Of a stretch of 64,000 bases of DNA, positions 26,343-38,095 are shown piece by piece. Origin of the DNA: Fusobacteria bacterium ZRK30 (GTDB taxonomy: Bacteria > Fusobacteriota > Fusobacteriia > Fusobacteriales > Fusobacteriaceae); NCBI GenBank assembly GCA_024628785.1, contig CP102405.1, positions 310,001 to 374,000 on the forward strand. The letters run 5' to 3'. The notes beneath the pieces were generated by a model. It was given only the letters and a program-made list of their open reading frames with translations, ran no database searches and was not told the DNA's origin. Within the stretch, counting starts at the first letter, position 1, and every line of letters begins with the position of its first letter. A program made the position numbers and the translations under genes.

Positions 26343-29300
26343 TTAATTTTCTTCTACAGTCTTTATATGTAAATCTTCGTATTCATGGAATCCTGTACCT
26401 GCTGGTATTCTCTTACCTATGATTACATTTTCCTTTAATCCTTCTAAGTAATCCTCTTTTCCTGCAATTGCTGCGTTTGAAAGAACCTTAGTAGTTTCTT
26501 GGAATGATGCTGCTGAGATGAAACTATCAGTATTTACTGCGGCCTTGGTGATACCTTGGATTACAGATCTATACTCTATCTCTTTCTTACCAGCTTTTCT
26601 AAGGATATTATTCTCAAGATCTGCAGTTCTCTTTTCGATAACCTCTTCCTCTAAGAATAATGATCCTCCTGCGTTTAAGATTATTACTTTCTTAAACATC
26701 TGCTTAACAATAATCTCGATATGCTTATCGTTTACCGAAACTCCCTGGTCTCTATATACTTGTTGTACAGATTCTAGGATAAATTGCTCAGCTTCTACTA
26801 AACCTTTGATCTCAAGTACGTCATGTGGTGAAATAACACCTTCAATCAGCTTGTCTCCGGCTTTTACTATCATTCCATCAGTAACAATTAAATGTTCTCC
26901 CATTGGAACTAAGTATTCTTTAACTATGTCAGTATCTTCCATAGATCTTACTAAGATTATTCTCTGACCTTTCTTCTTCTTTCCAGTAATTTCTACCTTA
27001 CCATCAATTTGAGTTAAGATTGCTTTACCTTTAGGATTTCTAGCCTCGAATAATTCTTGTACTCTTGGAAGACCACCAGTGATGTCTTTTGTTCCTGATG
27101 TTTCCGGGATGATCTTAGCTATGATGTCTCCTTCATATACTTTATCTCCCTCTTTCATCAATAAATATGCTCCATATGGAATTACATATTCTGCAACTTT
27201 TTCATCCTTAGAGTTAAATATAATAACTCTTGGGTTGACGTCCCCAGTTTCTACTGGTTTGATTGCAAGATATTCTGTAACATCATATTTTTCATCATAT
27301 ATTTCTTTAATGAATAGTTCTCTATATTCAATTCTACCATCTTTTTCAGCGATAATAGGTATATTGTATGGGTCAAATTCTGTTAATGTATCTCCAGTTT
27401 TAACTGTTTGTCCTTCCTCTACTCTTAGGATTGAACCAGTTGTTACTGTATATTCATATGTTCCAACGATTATTTTTGAACCTTGAGAAACCACTTGTAA
27501 TTCATTAGTTTCTTTATTTAATAAAGTTCTAATCTCTTGGAATTCTACAACACCATCATTTTCTGTTTTAATAGTATTTTGAGCGATCGATGTCGATGCA
27601 ACTCCTCCTGTATGGAAAGTTCTCATTGTAAGCTGTGTACCAGGTTCTCCGATAGATTGGGCTGCGATTACTCCTACAGCTTCTCCTAATAGGATATCTC
27701 TATGGTTAGATAAATCTCTACCATAACACTTTCTACAAACTCCCTTTTCAAGAGCACATGTCAACGGAGATCTTATCTTAACTGATCTAACACCTTTATC
27801 TACGATAATTTGTGCTATTTCCTCATTCATCATTGTATCTCTAGGGTACAATAATTCATCATTATGATAAAGATCTTCTGCTATTACTCTACCTAAAATT
27901 CTTTCATGTAAGAATTCAATGATGTTACCTTCTGAAATCAGGTTGGCAACTTCGATGTTTTCATGAGTTCCACAATCTTCTTCATTTACGATAACTTCAT
28001 GTGATATATCTACTAATCTTCTTGTTAAGTAACCTGAGTCAGCTGTTCTTAGGGCCGTATCTGCTAGTCCTTTTCTTGCTCCATGTGATGACATGAAGAA
28101 TTCCATTACTGTCAGTCCTTCTCTAAAGTTGGCTTTGATAGGTACTTCGATGATCTTACCAGTTGTATCAGCCATTAGTCCTCTCATGGCAGCTAGTTGT
28201 CTCATCTGTGCGATGGAACCTCTGGCACCTGAGTTGGCCATCATGTTTACTGGGTTAAAGTCGTCTAGACCTTTCATCATGTCTGTAGTTACATCTTCGG
28301 TAGCTTGTGACCAGATTGCAACTGTTCTTCTATATCTTTCCTCGTTAATGATTTCTCCATTTTTATAAGCATTGTTAATATCAGCTACGTCTTGGTCAGC
28401 TTTTGCTAAGATATCTTTTTTAGTTGCAGGAATTGTCATGTCTTCTATTCCTACAGTTATTCCTGCGAAACATGCATAGTGGAAACCAAAGTCTTTAATA
28501 TCATTGATTAACTTAGCTGTAAGAGTAAATCCATGAGTTTTAAATAGACCTGTGATCAAGTTTTTCAACTGTTTCTTACCAAATGTTACATCGTATCTCT
28601 TTGCATCATGCGGTAATAACGCGTTAAATAAAAGTCTTCCTACAGTTGTAGTTACCATATATCTATCTTCGTCTTCACCCATTCTTACGTTAATAATCGC
28701 GTGTGTTTCGATGATATCATTTTGGTAAGCTGTGATTGCCTGGTTCTTATTTGAGAAGTTCATTCCTTCTCCTTTAGCTCCCGGCTTTTCCTTTGTCATA
28801 TAGAAACAACCCATTACCATATCTTGAGATGGTACAATTATAGGTTCACCATTTGATAGTGCTATGATATTATTTGAAGCCATCATAAGAGTTTTTGCTT
28901 CCATGATAGATTCAGGTGATAATACTAAATGTACTGCCATTTGGTCTCCATCGAAGTCGGCATTGAATGCTGAACATGCTAATGGATGTAATCTGATTGC
29001 TTTACCTTCAATTAATACTGGTTGGAAAGCCTGGATAGATAATCTATGCAGTGTTGGGGCTCTGTTCAATAATACTGGATGATCAGCGATTACGTCTTCA
29101 ATTACTTCCCATACACAGTCATCTGCATCTTCTACTAATTTCTTAGCAGTCTTAATAGTTCCGGCGATCTCTCTCTTTACTAATTCTCTCATGATAAATG
29201 GCTTATATAATTCCAATGCCATCTTCTTAGGAATTCCACATTCGTGTAATTTTAACGTCGGTCCTACTACGATTACCGATCTTGCTGAGTAGTCCACACG

Positions 29301-30302
29301 TTTTCCTAGTAAGTTTTGTCTAAATCTTCCTTGCTTACCTTTAAGCATATCTGATAATGACTTTAATTCTCTATTATTTTGAGCTACTACTGGTTTACCT
29401 CTTCTACCGTTATCGATAAGGGCATCTACAGCTTCTTGCAGCATTCTTTTTTCATTTTTAACTACGATCTCAGGTGCACCAATATCTAATAACTTCTTTA
29501 ATCTGTTATTTCTGTTGATTACCCTTCTATATAGATCATTTAAGTCTGAAGTAGCAAATCTTCCACCATCTAATTGTACCATTGGTCTAAGATCAGCAGG
29601 AATGATAGGAACACTCTTAAGTATCATCCAAGCAGGACTGTTTTCAGAAGATAATAAGTCTCTTACAACTTTTAATCTCTTAACTAATTTCTTTCTTTTT
29701 TGAGCAGAAGTAACCTCTTCAAAATCTTTCTCTAATTCTTGAGATAATTTTTTAAGATCTATTCTTTCCAATAATTTTAAGATACCTTCAGCACCCATCT
29801 TAGCTTCAAAAGCTTTTCCATGCTGCTGTCTGTATAACTTATACTCTCTCTCAGTTAATATTTTTCCAACTTCTAAACCAGTATCAGCAGGACTTAATAC
29901 TAAGTATCTAGCAAAGTAAAGTACCGATTCTAATTCCTTTGGAGATATACCTATTAAAAGAGCCATCTTGTTAGGAGTTCCTTTAGAGTACCAGATATGT
30001 GCTACCGGTGCTGCTAATTGAATATGTCCCATTCTTTCTCTTCTTACCTTTGATTTAGTTACTTCAACCCCACACTTTTCACATACAAGGCCTTTGTATC
30101 TCATTCTCTTATATTTTCCACAAGCACATTCCCAGTCCTTTGTTGGTCCGAATATTCTTTCACAGAATAAACCATCAAATTCTGGATTTAATGTTCTATA
30201 GTTTATTGTTTCTGGTTTTGTTACCTCTCCAAATGACCACTCCTGGATCTTATCTGGAGATGCAAGTTTAATTCTAATTTTTTCGAAGTTTTTTATTCCC
30301 AT
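26343..30302 (-). CDS. rpoC: RNA polymerase beta-prime subunit
   Basis: This 1319-residue catalytic subunit is complete. The N-terminal zinc finger ([20 protein letters not shown], at about 60-80) and the Mg-binding NADFDGD are present, as is the second cysteine cluster near the trigger region ([15 protein letters not shown]). Length and motif order match RpoC without the large Proteobacterial insertion. It follows rpoB by 138 bases and ends at a strong hairpin. Confidence 0.99.
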   Translation of the reverse strand: MGIKNFEKIRIKLASPDKIQEWSFGEVTKPETINYRTLNPEFDGLFCERIFGPTKDWECACGKYKRMRYKGLVCEKCGVEVTKSKVRRERMGHIQLAAPVAHIWYSKGTPNKMALLIGISPKELESVLYFARYLVLSPADTGLEVGKILTEREYKLYRQQHGKAFEAKMGAEGILKLLERIDLKKLSQELEKDFEEVTSAQKRKKLVKRLKVVRDLLSSENSPAWMILKSVPIIPADLRPMVQLDGGRFATSDLNDLYRRVINRNNRLKKLLDIGAPEIVVKNEKRMLQEAVDALIDNGRRGKPVVAQNNRELKSLSDMLKGKQGRFRQNLLGKRVDYSARSVIVVGPTLKLHECGIPKKMALELYKPFIMRELVKREIAGTIKTAKKLVEDADDCVWEVIEDVIADHPVLLNRAPTLHRLSIQAFQPVLIEGKAIRLHPLACSAFNADFDGDQMAVHLVLSPESIMEAKTLMMASNNIIALSNGEPIIVPSQDMVMGCFYMTKEKPGAKGEGMNFSNKNQAITAYQNDIIETHAIINVRMGEDEDRYMVTTTVGRLLFNALLPHDAKRYDVTFGKKQLKNLITGLFKTHGFTLTAKLINDIKDFGFHYACFAGITVGIEDMTIPATKKDILAKADQDVADINNAYKNGEIINEERYRRTVAIWSQATEDVTTDMMKGLDDFNPVNMMANSGARGSIAQMRQLAAMRGLMADTTGKIIEVPIKANFREGLTVMEFFMSSHGARKGLADTALRTADSGYLTRRLVDISHEVIVNEEDCGTHENIEVANLISEGNIIEFLHERILGRVIAEDLYHNDELLYPRDTMMNEEIAQIIVDKGVRSVKIRSPLTCALEKGVCRKCYGRDLSNHRDILLGEAVGVIAAQSIGEPGTQLTMRTFHTGGVASTSIAQNTIKTENDGVVEFQEIRTLLNKETNELQVVSQGSKIIVGTYEYTVTTGSILRVEEGQTVKTGDTLTEFDPYNIPIIAEKDGRIEYRELFIKEIYDEKYDVTEYLAIKPVETGDVNPRVIIFNSKDEKVAEYVIPYGAYLLMKEGDKVYEGDIIAKIIPETSGTKDITGGLPRVQELFEARNPKGKAILTQIDGKVEITGKKKKGQRIILVRSMEDTDIVKEYLVPMGEHLIVTDGMIVKAGDKLIEGVISPHDVLEIKGLVEAEQFILESVQQVYRDQGVSVNDKHIEIIVKQMFKKVIILNAGGSLFLEEEVIEKRTADLENNILRKAGKKEIEYRSVIQGITKAAVNTDSFISAASFQETTKVLSNAAIAGKEDYLEGLKENVIIGKRIPAGTGFHEYEDLHIKTVEEN

Positions 30303-30440
30303 ACTATTAAATAGCCTCCTTAATTAAATCTTTTCAAAAATAAGCTTTTTAAGGGCAGGTTTTAGCAGGGAAAGTACACCTTTCCCTGCTATATTCTGTC
30401 TTTATATAACCCTATCTATAATTTCAAACTGCTCGTTTGA

Positions 30441-33400
30441 TTAATCTTCTTCTTTTAAGTCTGCCAATGAGAATTCAGTGATGATTTCCTCTTTTGCTAA
30501 GTCACTTGAAACGTCTATTACGTCACCTTCAGTATCAAATAATTCAATATCCAATGCTAATGCTTGGAATTCCTTTAATAATACTTTAAATGATTCTGGT
30601 AAACTTGCTTCTGGCATCTCTTCACCTTTAACGATGGCTTCATAGGTCTTAGTTCTACCCATAACGTCATCTGATTTCACTGTTAACATCTCTTGTAAGA
30701 TGCTAGAAGCTCCATATGCTTCAAGTGCCCAAACTTCCATCTCTCCTAATCTTTGTCCACCAAATTGTGCTTTTCCACCTAGTGGCTGCTGAGTTACTAA
30801 TGAGTATGGTCCGATTGCTCTAGCATGCATCTTATCTTCAACTAAATGATGAAGTTTAAGGATATACATACGTCCTACAGTTACAGGATTATCAAATGGT
30901 TGTCCTGTTCTACCGTCTATTAAGTTTACCTTACCAGATCTATCGAATCCAGCTTCTTCCAGGTAGTTCTTTATAGTTGCCTCATGGCCACCAGACTCTT
31001 TATCTCCACTATCAAATACTGGAGTTTCGATGTATACACCGTCGTCTCCGTCTTCATCTTTCATAAATCCAAGAGCTAGTCCTAAATGTACCTCTAGTAC
31101 TTGCCCGATATTCATCCGTGATGGTACCCCTAGTGGGTTAAGTACGATATCAACATGTGTCCCATCCTCTAAAAATGGCATATCTTCTGCAGGTAATACT
31201 CTTGAGATTACCCCTTTATTTCCATGACGTCCAGAGATCTTATCTCCTACGTTTATCTTTCTCTTTTCAGCGATAAATATTCTGATAGATCTATTGATAC
31301 CAGCTTTTAATTCATCTCCATTTTCTCTAGCTAATTCTAAGATTTCTACTACTGTACCTTTAGAACCGTGAGGCATCTTAAGTGATGTGTCTCTTACGTC
31401 TCTGGCTTTTTCACCAAAGATAGCTCTCAATAATTTTTCCTCTGCAGGTGGTTCAGTCTCTCCCTTTGGAGTAGTCTTCCCTACCAGGATATCTCCTGGT
31501 CCCACTTTTGCTCCGACTCTTATGATTCCTCTTTCATCTAAGTTTCTAAGAGCTTCTTCTCCTACATTAGGGATCTCTCTAGTTATCTCTTCATCTCCTA
31601 ACTTAGTAGATCTAGAATCTACTTCATACTCTTCTATATGAAGTGAAGTAAATACATCTTCCTTTCTAAGTCTGTCAGATATCAAGATTCCATCCTCGAA
31701 GTTATATCCTTCCCAAGGCATGAATGCCATTAAGATATTTCTTCCAAGTGCTAAATCTCCACCTTTTGTAGATGGTCCATCTGCTAAGATAGTTCCTACT
31801 TCTACTTTTTGACCCATGTTTACTAATGGTGTTTGGTGTAAACACATAGCTTGGTTAGATCTTTCAAAGTTTAACATCTTATATACATGATCTTTAGTTC
31901 CATTTTTAGTTTTTTCAGTTATGATTATCTTGCTGGCATCTAAAGTAGTTACCTCTCCTGTAGTTTTAGAAACAACAACGGCTCCTGAATCTACTGCTAC
32001 CTTTCTCTCAAGACCAGTTCCAACGAATGGAGCTTCTCCTCTAAGTAAAGGTACTGCTTGTCTTTGCATGTTTGATCCCATTAATGCTCTATTGGCGTCA
32101 TCATGCTCTAAGAATGGAATTAATCCAGCTGATACAGATACTACTTGTTTAGGTGATACATCTAAGTAATCTATCTTCTTACCGTCTACCCATACAACTT
32201 CATGTCCAAATCTACATAATCCATCACCAGTGATTTCATGTGTTTCTTCATCCATTACAGTGTCGGCTTGGGCAATAAATAATCCCTCTTCCTCATCTGC
32301 TGCTAAATATCTGATATCTTCAAAATCAGCTACTCCATCAGTTACTTTTACATATGGAGTTTCCATAAATCCATACTTATTTACTCTGGCATAAGTTGCT
32401 AAAGATCCTATAAGTCCGATGTTTGGTCCCTCTGGAGTTTCTATTGGACAAACTCTTCCATAATGTGAGTCATGTACGTCTCTAACCTCGAATCCTGCTC
32501 TTTCTCTAGAAAGTCCTCCAGGTCCTAATGCAGATATTCTTCTCTTATGAGTTAATTCTGCTAGTGGATTAGATTGGTCCATGAATTGTGATAATTGACC
32601 TGATCCGAAGAAATCTAAGATAAGTGCATTAAGTGGTCTAGTATTCAATAATGATTGCGGTGTAAGTGCAGATGCATCTTGTACAGTCATTTTTTCCTTT
32701 ACCATCTTGTTCATCTTAGCTAATCCTGATCTGATTTGCATATGAAGTAGTTCTCCTACCCCTCTTACCCTTCTGTTAGAAAGGTTGTCTATATCATCTG
32801 TATGTCCATCTCCACCATATAACCCTATTGCATATTTGATAGTAGCCATTACATCTTCCTTAGTTAATACAACTATGTCCTCTGCAACATCTAATTTTAA
32901 TCTTTTATTCATCTTGTATCTACCAACTGAAGCAAAGTCATATCTTTGCGGGTTGAAGAACATTTGTCTGATAAGAGATCTAGCTGAATCTACAGTTACC
33001 ATATCTCCCGGTCTTAGTTTCTTAAATACTTCCATTACAGCGTCATCTGAATTTTCAGTTGTATCATCTAATAATGAATTAGCTAATACCTTATCTTCAG
33101 GTTTAACTTCCCAGTAAGTAAGAGTTTCTAATTTTTCATCTATGATCTTTTCTACTGACATTTCATCTATAACACTCTCTGCTTCTAAGATGATCTCTCC
33201 AGTTTCTTCATCATAAACGTCTTCCTTTATGAAACTTCCCTCTATTCTAGTTCTAAGAACAGATAATAATTCGTCTCTGTTAGAGTACTTTTCATAGTAT
33301 TCTGTAAGATCTTTTACTCTAGTTTCTAATAGATCTTCCATTATCTCTGTATTAGTCTCGTAGAAGTCTACTGCCTTTAAAAATACAGGTGCTAATACTT

Positions 33401-33992
33401 TTTTCTTTCTGTCTATTTTTACATTTAAGTAATCATTTTTATCAGTTTCAAATTCTAACCAAGTTCCCTTGTATGGAATGATCTTACCAGTGAACATATC
33501 TTTAGCTGTCTGGATATTTACTTCCTTAGTAAAAGATACACCTGGTGATCTGTGTAGTTGTGAAACTACTACTCTTTCTGCACCATTTATTATGAATGTA
33601 GCATGTTCAGTCATTCTAGGGATTTCTCCAAAGTAAACTAAGCTCTCTTGTATTTCGTTCCCTGCTTTTTTATTTTCTAATCTAAGTCTAACTTTTAAAG
33701 AAGATGAAAAAGTCTTTCCTCTTTTTTTACATTCTAATTCGTCATTTAATGGAGGTTCATTTTCATGTAACTCATACCCTACATAATCTAATTTAATGTC
33801 ACCATTAGAAGATTCTATTGGAAATATCTCCTTAAAGGCCGACTCTAATCCCTTGTTCTCTCTTGAAGTAGGATCTTTTTTAGCCTGTAAAAAGTCCTCA
33901 TACGAGTTTAATTGGAATTCTAAGAAATGAGGCATTGTACCTCTCTCTTTTATCCTTCCAAAACTAGTTCTTTTAATAAGCTTTGTCATCAA
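30441..33992 (-). CDS. rpoB: RNA polymerase beta subunit
   Basis: An 1183-residue beta subunit, complete from the N-terminus ([17 protein letters not shown]) to the C-terminal clamp. The rifampicin region is recognisable at [20 protein letters not shown], with no obvious resistance substitution. The short form lacks the large Proteobacterial insertions and is closer to Firmicute size. It follows rplL across a hairpin that is probably an attenuator. Confidence 0.99.
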   Translation of the reverse strand: MMTKLIKRTSFGRIKERGTMPHFLEFQLNSYEDFLQAKKDPTSRENKGLESAFKEIFPIESSNGDIKLDYVGYELHENEPPLNDELECKKRGKTFSSSLKVRLRLENKKAGNEIQESLVYFGEIPRMTEHATFIINGAERVVVSQLHRSPGVSFTKEVNIQTAKDMFTGKIIPYKGTWLEFETDKNDYLNVKIDRKKKVLAPVFLKAVDFYETNTEIMEDLLETRVKDLTEYYEKYSNRDELLSVLRTRIEGSFIKEDVYDEETGEIILEAESVIDEMSVEKIIDEKLETLTYWEVKPEDKVLANSLLDDTTENSDDAVMEVFKKLRPGDMVTVDSARSLIRQMFFNPQRYDFASVGRYKMNKRLKLDVAEDIVVLTKEDVMATIKYAIGLYGGDGHTDDIDNLSNRRVRGVGELLHMQIRSGLAKMNKMVKEKMTVQDASALTPQSLLNTRPLNALILDFFGSGQLSQFMDQSNPLAELTHKRRISALGPGGLSRERAGFEVRDVHDSHYGRVCPIETPEGPNIGLIGSLATYARVNKYGFMETPYVKVTDGVADFEDIRYLAADEEEGLFIAQADTVMDEETHEITGDGLCRFGHEVVWVDGKKIDYLDVSPKQVVSVSAGLIPFLEHDDANRALMGSNMQRQAVPLLRGEAPFVGTGLERKVAVDSGAVVVSKTTGEVTTLDASKIIITEKTKNGTKDHVYKMLNFERSNQAMCLHQTPLVNMGQKVEVGTILADGPSTKGGDLALGRNILMAFMPWEGYNFEDGILISDRLRKEDVFTSLHIEEYEVDSRSTKLGDEEITREIPNVGEEALRNLDERGIIRVGAKVGPGDILVGKTTPKGETEPPAEEKLLRAIFGEKARDVRDTSLKMPHGSKGTVVEILELARENGDELKAGINRSIRIFIAEKRKINVGDKISGRHGNKGVISRVLPAEDMPFLEDGTHVDIVLNPLGVPSRMNIGQVLEVHLGLALGFMKDEDGDDGVYIETPVFDSGDKESGGHEATIKNYLEEAGFDRSGKVNLIDGRTGQPFDNPVTVGRMYILKLHHLVEDKMHARAIGPYSLVTQQPLGGKAQFGGQRLGEMEVWALEAYGASSILQEMLTVKSDDVMGRTKTYEAIVKGEEMPEASLPESFKVLLKEFQALALDIELFDTEGDVIDVSSDLAKEEIITEFSLADLKEED

Positions 33993-34124
33993 TTCACGCT
34001 CCTTATCTTTATATCATTGAAAATTAATAGTTAATATCTTAGGCCGATTCCCATCATTACCCAATATATGAACTATTAATCTTTGATAAATTTATTTTAT
34101 ATTTTGCTTACTTTTTCAATGATT

Positions 34125-34160
34125 AAATAGGGCACTCTAAGCTAAAAGAGTGCCCTATTT
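34125..34160 (-). terminator. rplL-rpoB attenuator hairpin
   Basis: AAATAGGGCACTCT (34125-34138) and AGAGTGCCCTATTT (34147-34160) form a long stem between rplL and rpoB. A leaky terminator at this spot is classic: it makes rpoBC less expressed than the ribosomal genes. Confidence 0.8.
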
Positions 34161-34195
34161 TATTCAATTAGTCAATTTTGAACTTAGAGAGCTAA

Positions 34196-34561
34196 TTACT
34201 TAACTTCTACTTCTGCTCCAGCTGCTTCTAATTTAGCTGCAACTTCAGTTGCTTCGTCTTTAGAAACTCCTTCTTTAACTTTTGCTCCAGCTTCTTCAGC
34301 CATTGCTTTTGCTTCTTTAAGACCTAATCCAGTGATAGCTCTTAATTCTTTGATTACAGCTATTTTCTTAGCTCCTGCTGATTTGATGATTACATCAAAT
34401 TCAGTTTTTTCTTCTGCTGCTTCTCCTGCTGCTCCTGCTACTGCAACTGGTGCTGCTGCTGTTACTCCAAAGTGATTTTCTAATGCTTCAACTACTTCTT
34501 TTAATTCTAATACAGTCATTGCTTCTAAATCAGCGATGAAAGTTTCTTGGTTAAATGCCAT
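34196..34561 (-). CDS. rplL: Ribosomal protein L7/L12
   Basis: A 121-residue stalk protein. The N-terminal dimerisation helix, an Ala/Gly-rich hinge (about 35-52) and the C-terminal domain with [12 protein letters not shown] (factor binding) are all present. It recruits elongation factors. It lies downstream of rplJ with a good ribosome site. Confidence 0.98.
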   Translation of the reverse strand: MAFNQETFIADLEAMTVLELKEVVEALENHFGVTAAAPVAVAGAAGEAAEEKTEFDVIIKSAGAKKIAVIKELRAITGLGLKEAKAMAEEAGAKVKEGVSKDEATEVAAKLEAAGAEVEVK

Positions 34562-34658
34562 TTTTATGTTCCTCCTAATTTTTATTTGGTAAGCTCGTGG
34601 CTATACCTTAATATTCTTAATTTATTTTGATCTAATGATCATATTTTAAAGCAGAGAA

Positions 34659-35153
34659 TTACGCCTCTTCTTTTTGATCAGCGATAGCTACGATACCGTA
34701 TGCTAACTTTCTGATTGGTCCTAACATTCCATTTAATACCATAGATAGTAATGCTTCTCTTGATGGTAAAGTTGCTAATGCTTCTATTTCAGAAATCTCA
34801 ACTCTTTTCCCTTCAGAGTAACCACCTTTGATGTTAAATAAATCTTTTTTCCCTTTACCAAATTCGTAAACCACTTTAGCTGGTGCTACTGCATCTTCAT
34901 ATCCAAATGCAAATGCTGTAGTTCCTTCTAAAAGATCGTCAAATGAGTCAGCTACACCTGCTTCAGTTAAAGCTATTTTGAATAATCTATTCTTAGCTAC
35001 TAAGTATTCAGATCCAGTTTCTCTTAATTGTTTCTTGATCTCAGTATCATCTTTTGCGTTGATACCTTGATAATCCACAAGTACGATTGTTTTAGCGTCT
35101 TTGATTTTTTGAGCTAATTCTGCTACTACTAATTTTTTCGCTTCAGTTGCCAT
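34659..35153 (-). CDS. rplJ: Ribosomal protein L10
   Basis: A 164-residue protein that anchors the L7/L12 stalk to 23S rRNA. The start is placed at the ATG at 35153, 8 bases after a perfect AGGAGGTGA site; an in-frame GTG at 35165 sits inside that site and is unlikely. Sequence from KLVVAELAQKIKDAKTIVLVDYQG fits L10. L10 normally represses its own operon by binding the leader just upstream, and such a leader is visible here. Confidence 0.97.
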   Translation of the reverse strand: MATEAKKLVVAELAQKIKDAKTIVLVDYQGINAKDDTEIKKQLRETGSEYLVAKNRLFKIALTEAGVADSFDDLLEGTTAFAFGYEDAVAPAKVVYEFGKGKKDLFNIKGGYSEGKRVEISEIEALATLPSREALLSMVLNGMLGPIRKLAYGIVAIADQKEEA

Positions 35154-35180
35154 TCTTCTAGTCACCTCCTCTTTAAATTA

Positions 35181-35330
35181 AAATGATCTCTGACTAAAGG
35201 TTTAGTTAAAGACAGAGATCATTTCTGATAGGTGAGGTTATAAGCTTTGTATTCAAAACTGTATAAACCTCGGTAGGATTTACGGTTTACACCACCTACT
35301 GTCTTTAGTTCAATTTATAGTTTAAAAAAA
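35181..35330 (-). promoter_or_regulatory. rplJ (L10) leader with terminator-like hairpin
   Basis: The gap between rplA and rplJ holds two structures. A GAGGTTTAT...ATAACCTC pairing lies at about 35235-35273 and looks like the L10-binding part of ribosomal leaders. Nearer the gene, AAATGATCTCTG (35181-35192) pairs with CAGAGATCATTT (35213-35224), followed by T-rich sequence and then the rplJ ribosome site. This resembles the L10 leader of Firmicutes, in which L10 controls premature termination. Confidence 0.65.
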
Positions 35331-35346
35331 GTTAAACTTTAATTAA

Positions 35347-36057
35347 TTAAGCTTCTAAATATTTAGAAACTAGGATAGGATCAATTTTGATTCCAGGTCC
35401 CATAGTTAATGATAAAGCTACAGTTCTAAGGTATTGACCTTTAGCTGCTGATGGCTTTAATCTGTTGATTTCTGCCATGAATGCCTTGAAGTTATCTTCA
35501 ATTTGCTCATCTGTGAAATCTACTTTTCCAATTCCTACATGAATAGATCCTAATTTATCTACTCTGAATGCAAGTTTTCCTCTTTTGAATTCAGATACTG
35601 CTTGCTCTACGTTAGTAGTTACAGTTCCTGATTTAGGATTAGGCATTAAACCTTTAGTTCCTAAAGTTCTACCTAATTTTCCTAACTTAGGCATCATGTC
35701 TGGTGTAGCGATTACTACATCAAAATCAAACCAACCTTTTTGGATTTGCTCGATATATTCTTCTGCTCCTGCATAGTCTGCTCCTGCATCTAATGCTTTT
35801 TGCATGTTTTCACCTTGAGTGATTACTAATACTTTAGTTGTTTTACCAGAACCATGAGGTAATACTACAGTTCCTCTTACTTGTTGGTCAGCATGTCTAG
35901 GATCTACTCCTAATCTTAATGCAACTTCAACAGTTTCTACGAAGTTTGCAGTTTTAGTTTTTGCAACTAATTCTAATGCTTCTTTAACTTCATATAATTT
36001 ACCAGTCTCTACTAATTTAGCAGCTTCTACGTATTTTTTAGCTTTCTTATTTGCCAT
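35347..36057 (-). CDS. rplA: Ribosomal protein L1
   Basis: A 236-residue L1, full length, with the signature [22 protein letters not shown]. It binds the L1 stalk of 23S rRNA and moves tRNA out of the E site. In many bacteria it also represses rplK-rplA translation. It lies between rplK and the rplJ leader. Confidence 0.98.
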   Translation of the reverse strand: MANKKAKKYVEAAKLVETGKLYEVKEALELVAKTKTANFVETVEVALRLGVDPRHADQQVRGTVVLPHGSGKTTKVLVITQGENMQKALDAGADYAGAEEYIEQIQKGWFDFDVVIATPDMMPKLGKLGRTLGTKGLMPNPKSGTVTTNVEQAVSEFKRGKLAFRVDKLGSIHVGIGKVDFTDEQIEDNFKAFMAEINRLKPSAAKGQYLRTVALSLTMGPGIKIDPILVSKYLEA

Positions 36058-36156
36058 TATTACTTTTCCTCCTTATGTGGCTTAAGCGAACTCTCGTCCT
36101 ACCACTTAATTATCAACAATGTGATATATATTGAAATTTAAAATATCGAATTAAAA

Positions 36157-36582
36157 TTAACCTTCTATTTTGATTCCCATTGATCTTGCAGATCCTGCAA
36201 TGATACTCATAGCTGCTTCTAATGATCCAGCGTTTAAGTCTGCCATCTTAGTTTCAGCAATCTCTTGAACTTGTGCACTAGTTACTGTTCCAGCAACTTC
36301 AGTCTTTGAATTTCCAGCTGCTGATTTGATTCCAGCTGCTTTCTTTAATAAGTCTGATGCAGGTGGAGTTTTTAATACGAATGTGAAAGATCTGTCAGAA
36401 TAAACTTTGATCTCCACTGGTATTATGAATCCAGCCTTATCTTGAGTTTTTGAGTTGAATGCTTTACAGAATTCCATAATGTTTACACCATGTTGACCTA
36501 ATGCCGGTCCAACTGGTGGTGCTGGGTTTGCTTTCCCTGCTTGTAATTGTAATTTAATTAATCCGATTACGTCTTTTGCCAT
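36157..36582 (-). CDS. rplK: Ribosomal protein L11
   Basis: A 141-residue L11 with the Pro-rich N-terminal segment ([19 protein letters not shown]) that binds the GTPase-associated rRNA and thiostrepton. It is involved in factor binding and stringent response. Directly follows nusG. Confidence 0.98.
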   Translation of the reverse strand: MAKDVIGLIKLQLQAGKANPAPPVGPALGQHGVNIMEFCKAFNSKTQDKAGFIIPVEIKVYSDRSFTFVLKTPPASDLLKKAAGIKSAAGNSKTEVAGTVTSAQVQEIAETKMADLNAGSLEAAMSIIAGSARSMGIKIEG

Positions 36583-36657
36583 TTTTTGCTACCTCCATAA
36601 TTTCCTTGTGGTTTTAATGATTTACTCTCCCACCTTTGAAAAGATCTAGTTATTCTA

Positions 36658-37260
36658 TTAAGACAATACTTTCTTAACTTCATTAACCCCAATCTCTACA
36701 GGAGTCATTCTACCAAACATATCTATCATTATTTTTACTTTTCCATGTTCCAAGTCAATACTATTAACTTCTCCAACACTTCCAACAAAACCGCCTTCAA
36801 GCAGTTCTACCATATCCCCAATTTCGAAATCTAATATAATCTCTTCCTTAGGTTCAGGCTTTTCTTCTCCCTCTTCTCCTAAGAATCTAAGGATAGTTAC
36901 TACTTCCTCATCTTCCATAGGGATAGGATCAGATCCAATACCAACAAATCCTGTAACACCGTTAGTGTTTCTGATTACATACCATGCATCAGAATCAACA
37001 CTATACCATATACCGTCATTTGTCTCTTCTCTAACTGCTTCCATTTCTATCATTACGTAACCTGGAAATAATTTTCTGAAAACGATTTTTTCTTTACCGT
37101 TTTTAACTTCTTTTATTTCTTCTTCAGGAACCACAATTCTAAAAACTTTATCTGTTAATTCAAGTGTCTGAATTCTTTTTTCTAAGTCAGCTTTTACTTT
37201 CTTTTCATAACTGGAATATGTATGAATCATATACCATTTTTTTTCTATTGTTCTTTCCAT
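36658..37260 (-). CDS. nusG: Transcription antitermination/elongation factor NusG
   Basis: A 200-residue NusG with an NGN domain (about 1-120, starting KKWYMIHTYSSYEKKVK) that clamps RNA polymerase, an acidic linker, and a C-terminal KOW domain (about 150-195, EGGFVGSVGEV) that binds Rho or S10. It begins 3 bases after secE. Confidence 0.97.
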   Translation of the reverse strand: MERTIEKKWYMIHTYSSYEKKVKADLEKRIQTLELTDKVFRIVVPEEEIKEVKNGKEKIVFRKLFPGYVMIEMEAVREETNDGIWYSVDSDAWYVIRNTNGVTGFVGIGSDPIPMEDEEVVTILRFLGEEGEEKPEPKEEIILDFEIGDMVELLEGGFVGSVGEVNSIDLEHGKVKIMIDMFGRMTPVEIGVNEVKKVLS

Positions 37261-37263
37261 AAA

Positions 37264-37458
37264 TTACCCTCCAAAAAAGGTACCTATCATCCTAAGTATC
37301 CTCGAAGCTATCACGTCAAAAGCACCTACATAGACACTCACCGCGACACTCATAGCTGCAACAAGTAATGTTGACTTAACAGTTTCATCTTTGTTAGGCC
37401 ATACAACTTTCTTATATTCAGTCTTAACGTTCTGTAACAAAGTATTCATATTAACCAC
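37264..37458 (-). CDS. secE: Preprotein translocase subunit SecE
   Basis: A 64-residue single-helix SecE. An amphipathic N-terminal helix contains the family motif EYKKVVWPNKDET, then a membrane helix runs from about 28 to 55. It stabilises SecY in the translocon. It lies between the tRNA-Trp gene and nusG. Confidence 0.95.
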   Translation of the reverse strand: MVNMNTLLQNVKTEYKKVVWPNKDETVKSTLLVAAMSVAVSVYVGAFDVIASRILRMIGTFFGG

Positions 37459-37472
37459 CTTAAAGTATAAAA

Positions 37473-37548
37473 TGGCAGTCCAGTAGGGACTCGAACCCTA
37501 AACCCACGGTTTTGGAGACCGTTACTCTACCAATTGAGCCACTGAACT
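37473..37548 (-). tRNA. tRNA-Trp (anticodon CCA)
   Basis: The 76-base cloverleaf is clear: acceptor AGTTCAG/CTGGACT, D arm with GGTA, anticodon stem ACGGT/ACCGT around CTCCAAA, T loop TTCGAGT, discriminator G and an encoded CCA end. The anticodon CCA reads UGG. It is embedded between rpmG and secE. Confidence 0.96.
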
Positions 37549-37578
37549 GCATGTTGTTAAGCTATGTATTTCCAAGAA

Positions 37579-37731
37579 TTACTTCTTAGTTTCTTTATGC
37601 ATAGTTACTTTTTTGTCCCACTTACAGTATTTTTTTAATTCAATTCTACCATCCGTGTTTTTTTTGTTTTTAGAAGTACTGTAGTTTCTTCTCTTACATT
37701 CTGTACATTCCATTAAAATGTTTACTCTCAT
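37579..37731 (-). CDS. rpmG: Ribosomal protein L33
   Basis: A 50-residue L33 starting at the ATG at 37731 behind a GGAGGTG site. The two cysteines of the N-terminal CTEC motif are present, but the C-terminal pair is not (the later part reads YCKWDKK with one Cys), so this looks like a mixed or zinc-poor form. It heads the rpmG-tRNA-Trp-secE-nusG cluster, matching the Firmicute rpmG-secE-nusG order. Confidence 0.93.
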   Translation of the reverse strand: MRVNILMECTECKRRNYSTSKNKKNTDGRIELKKYCKWDKKVTMHKETKK

Positions 37732-37824
37732 TTCTTTACACCTCCACTCATCATATCGGAATTGCTATCCTCCCACAACTTAATTGTGGTGCATGAGCCA
37801 AAAATTCGCTCACAAACATAGATA

Positions 37825-37853
37825 ATGATATCATACATAATACAAAAAGTCAA
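37825..37853 (-). promoter_or_regulatory. Promoter of rpmG-secE-nusG-ribosomal cluster
   Basis: -35 TTGACT (37848-37853), 17 bases, -10 TATCAT (37825-37830). A leader of about 95 bases with a short CCACAA/TTGTGG hairpin precedes rpmG. Confidence 0.7.
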
Positions 37854-37969
37854 TAATTTTCAAAGTTTTTTTATATCTTTTTTGTATTATTTTTATGACC
37901 TTAAACTCCCCCTTGAAAACCCACGTTTCCTCGTGGTTTCTTATATGTTTTTAGCCTTAAAAATTAAAA

Positions 37970-37994
37970 GAACCCTTGAAAACATCAAGGGTTC
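37970..37994 (-). terminator. Terminator after the outer-membrane protein gene
   Basis: GAACCCTTGA (37970-37979) and TCAAGGGTTC (37985-37994) pair, then TTTTAATTTTT follows on the minus strand. It separates the leuS-omp transcript from the rpmG promoter. A second smaller hairpin (AACCCACG/CGTGGTT) lies at about 37918-37938. The rest of 37854-38095 has no gene. Confidence 0.8.
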
Positions 37995-38095
37995 GGAGAG
38001 AGTTATGAAAAAGTTACTACTTTTCATGTACACATATTACCACTGTTATCTTAGAACATCCTTAGAAAAAAATTAGTTTACTGTTAATTTTTTTC

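Noticed and set aside
37825-38076. 83-codon plus-strand frame in the intergenic region
   Set aside because: It overlaps the rpmG promoter and two hairpins and has no ribosome site or family resemblance.
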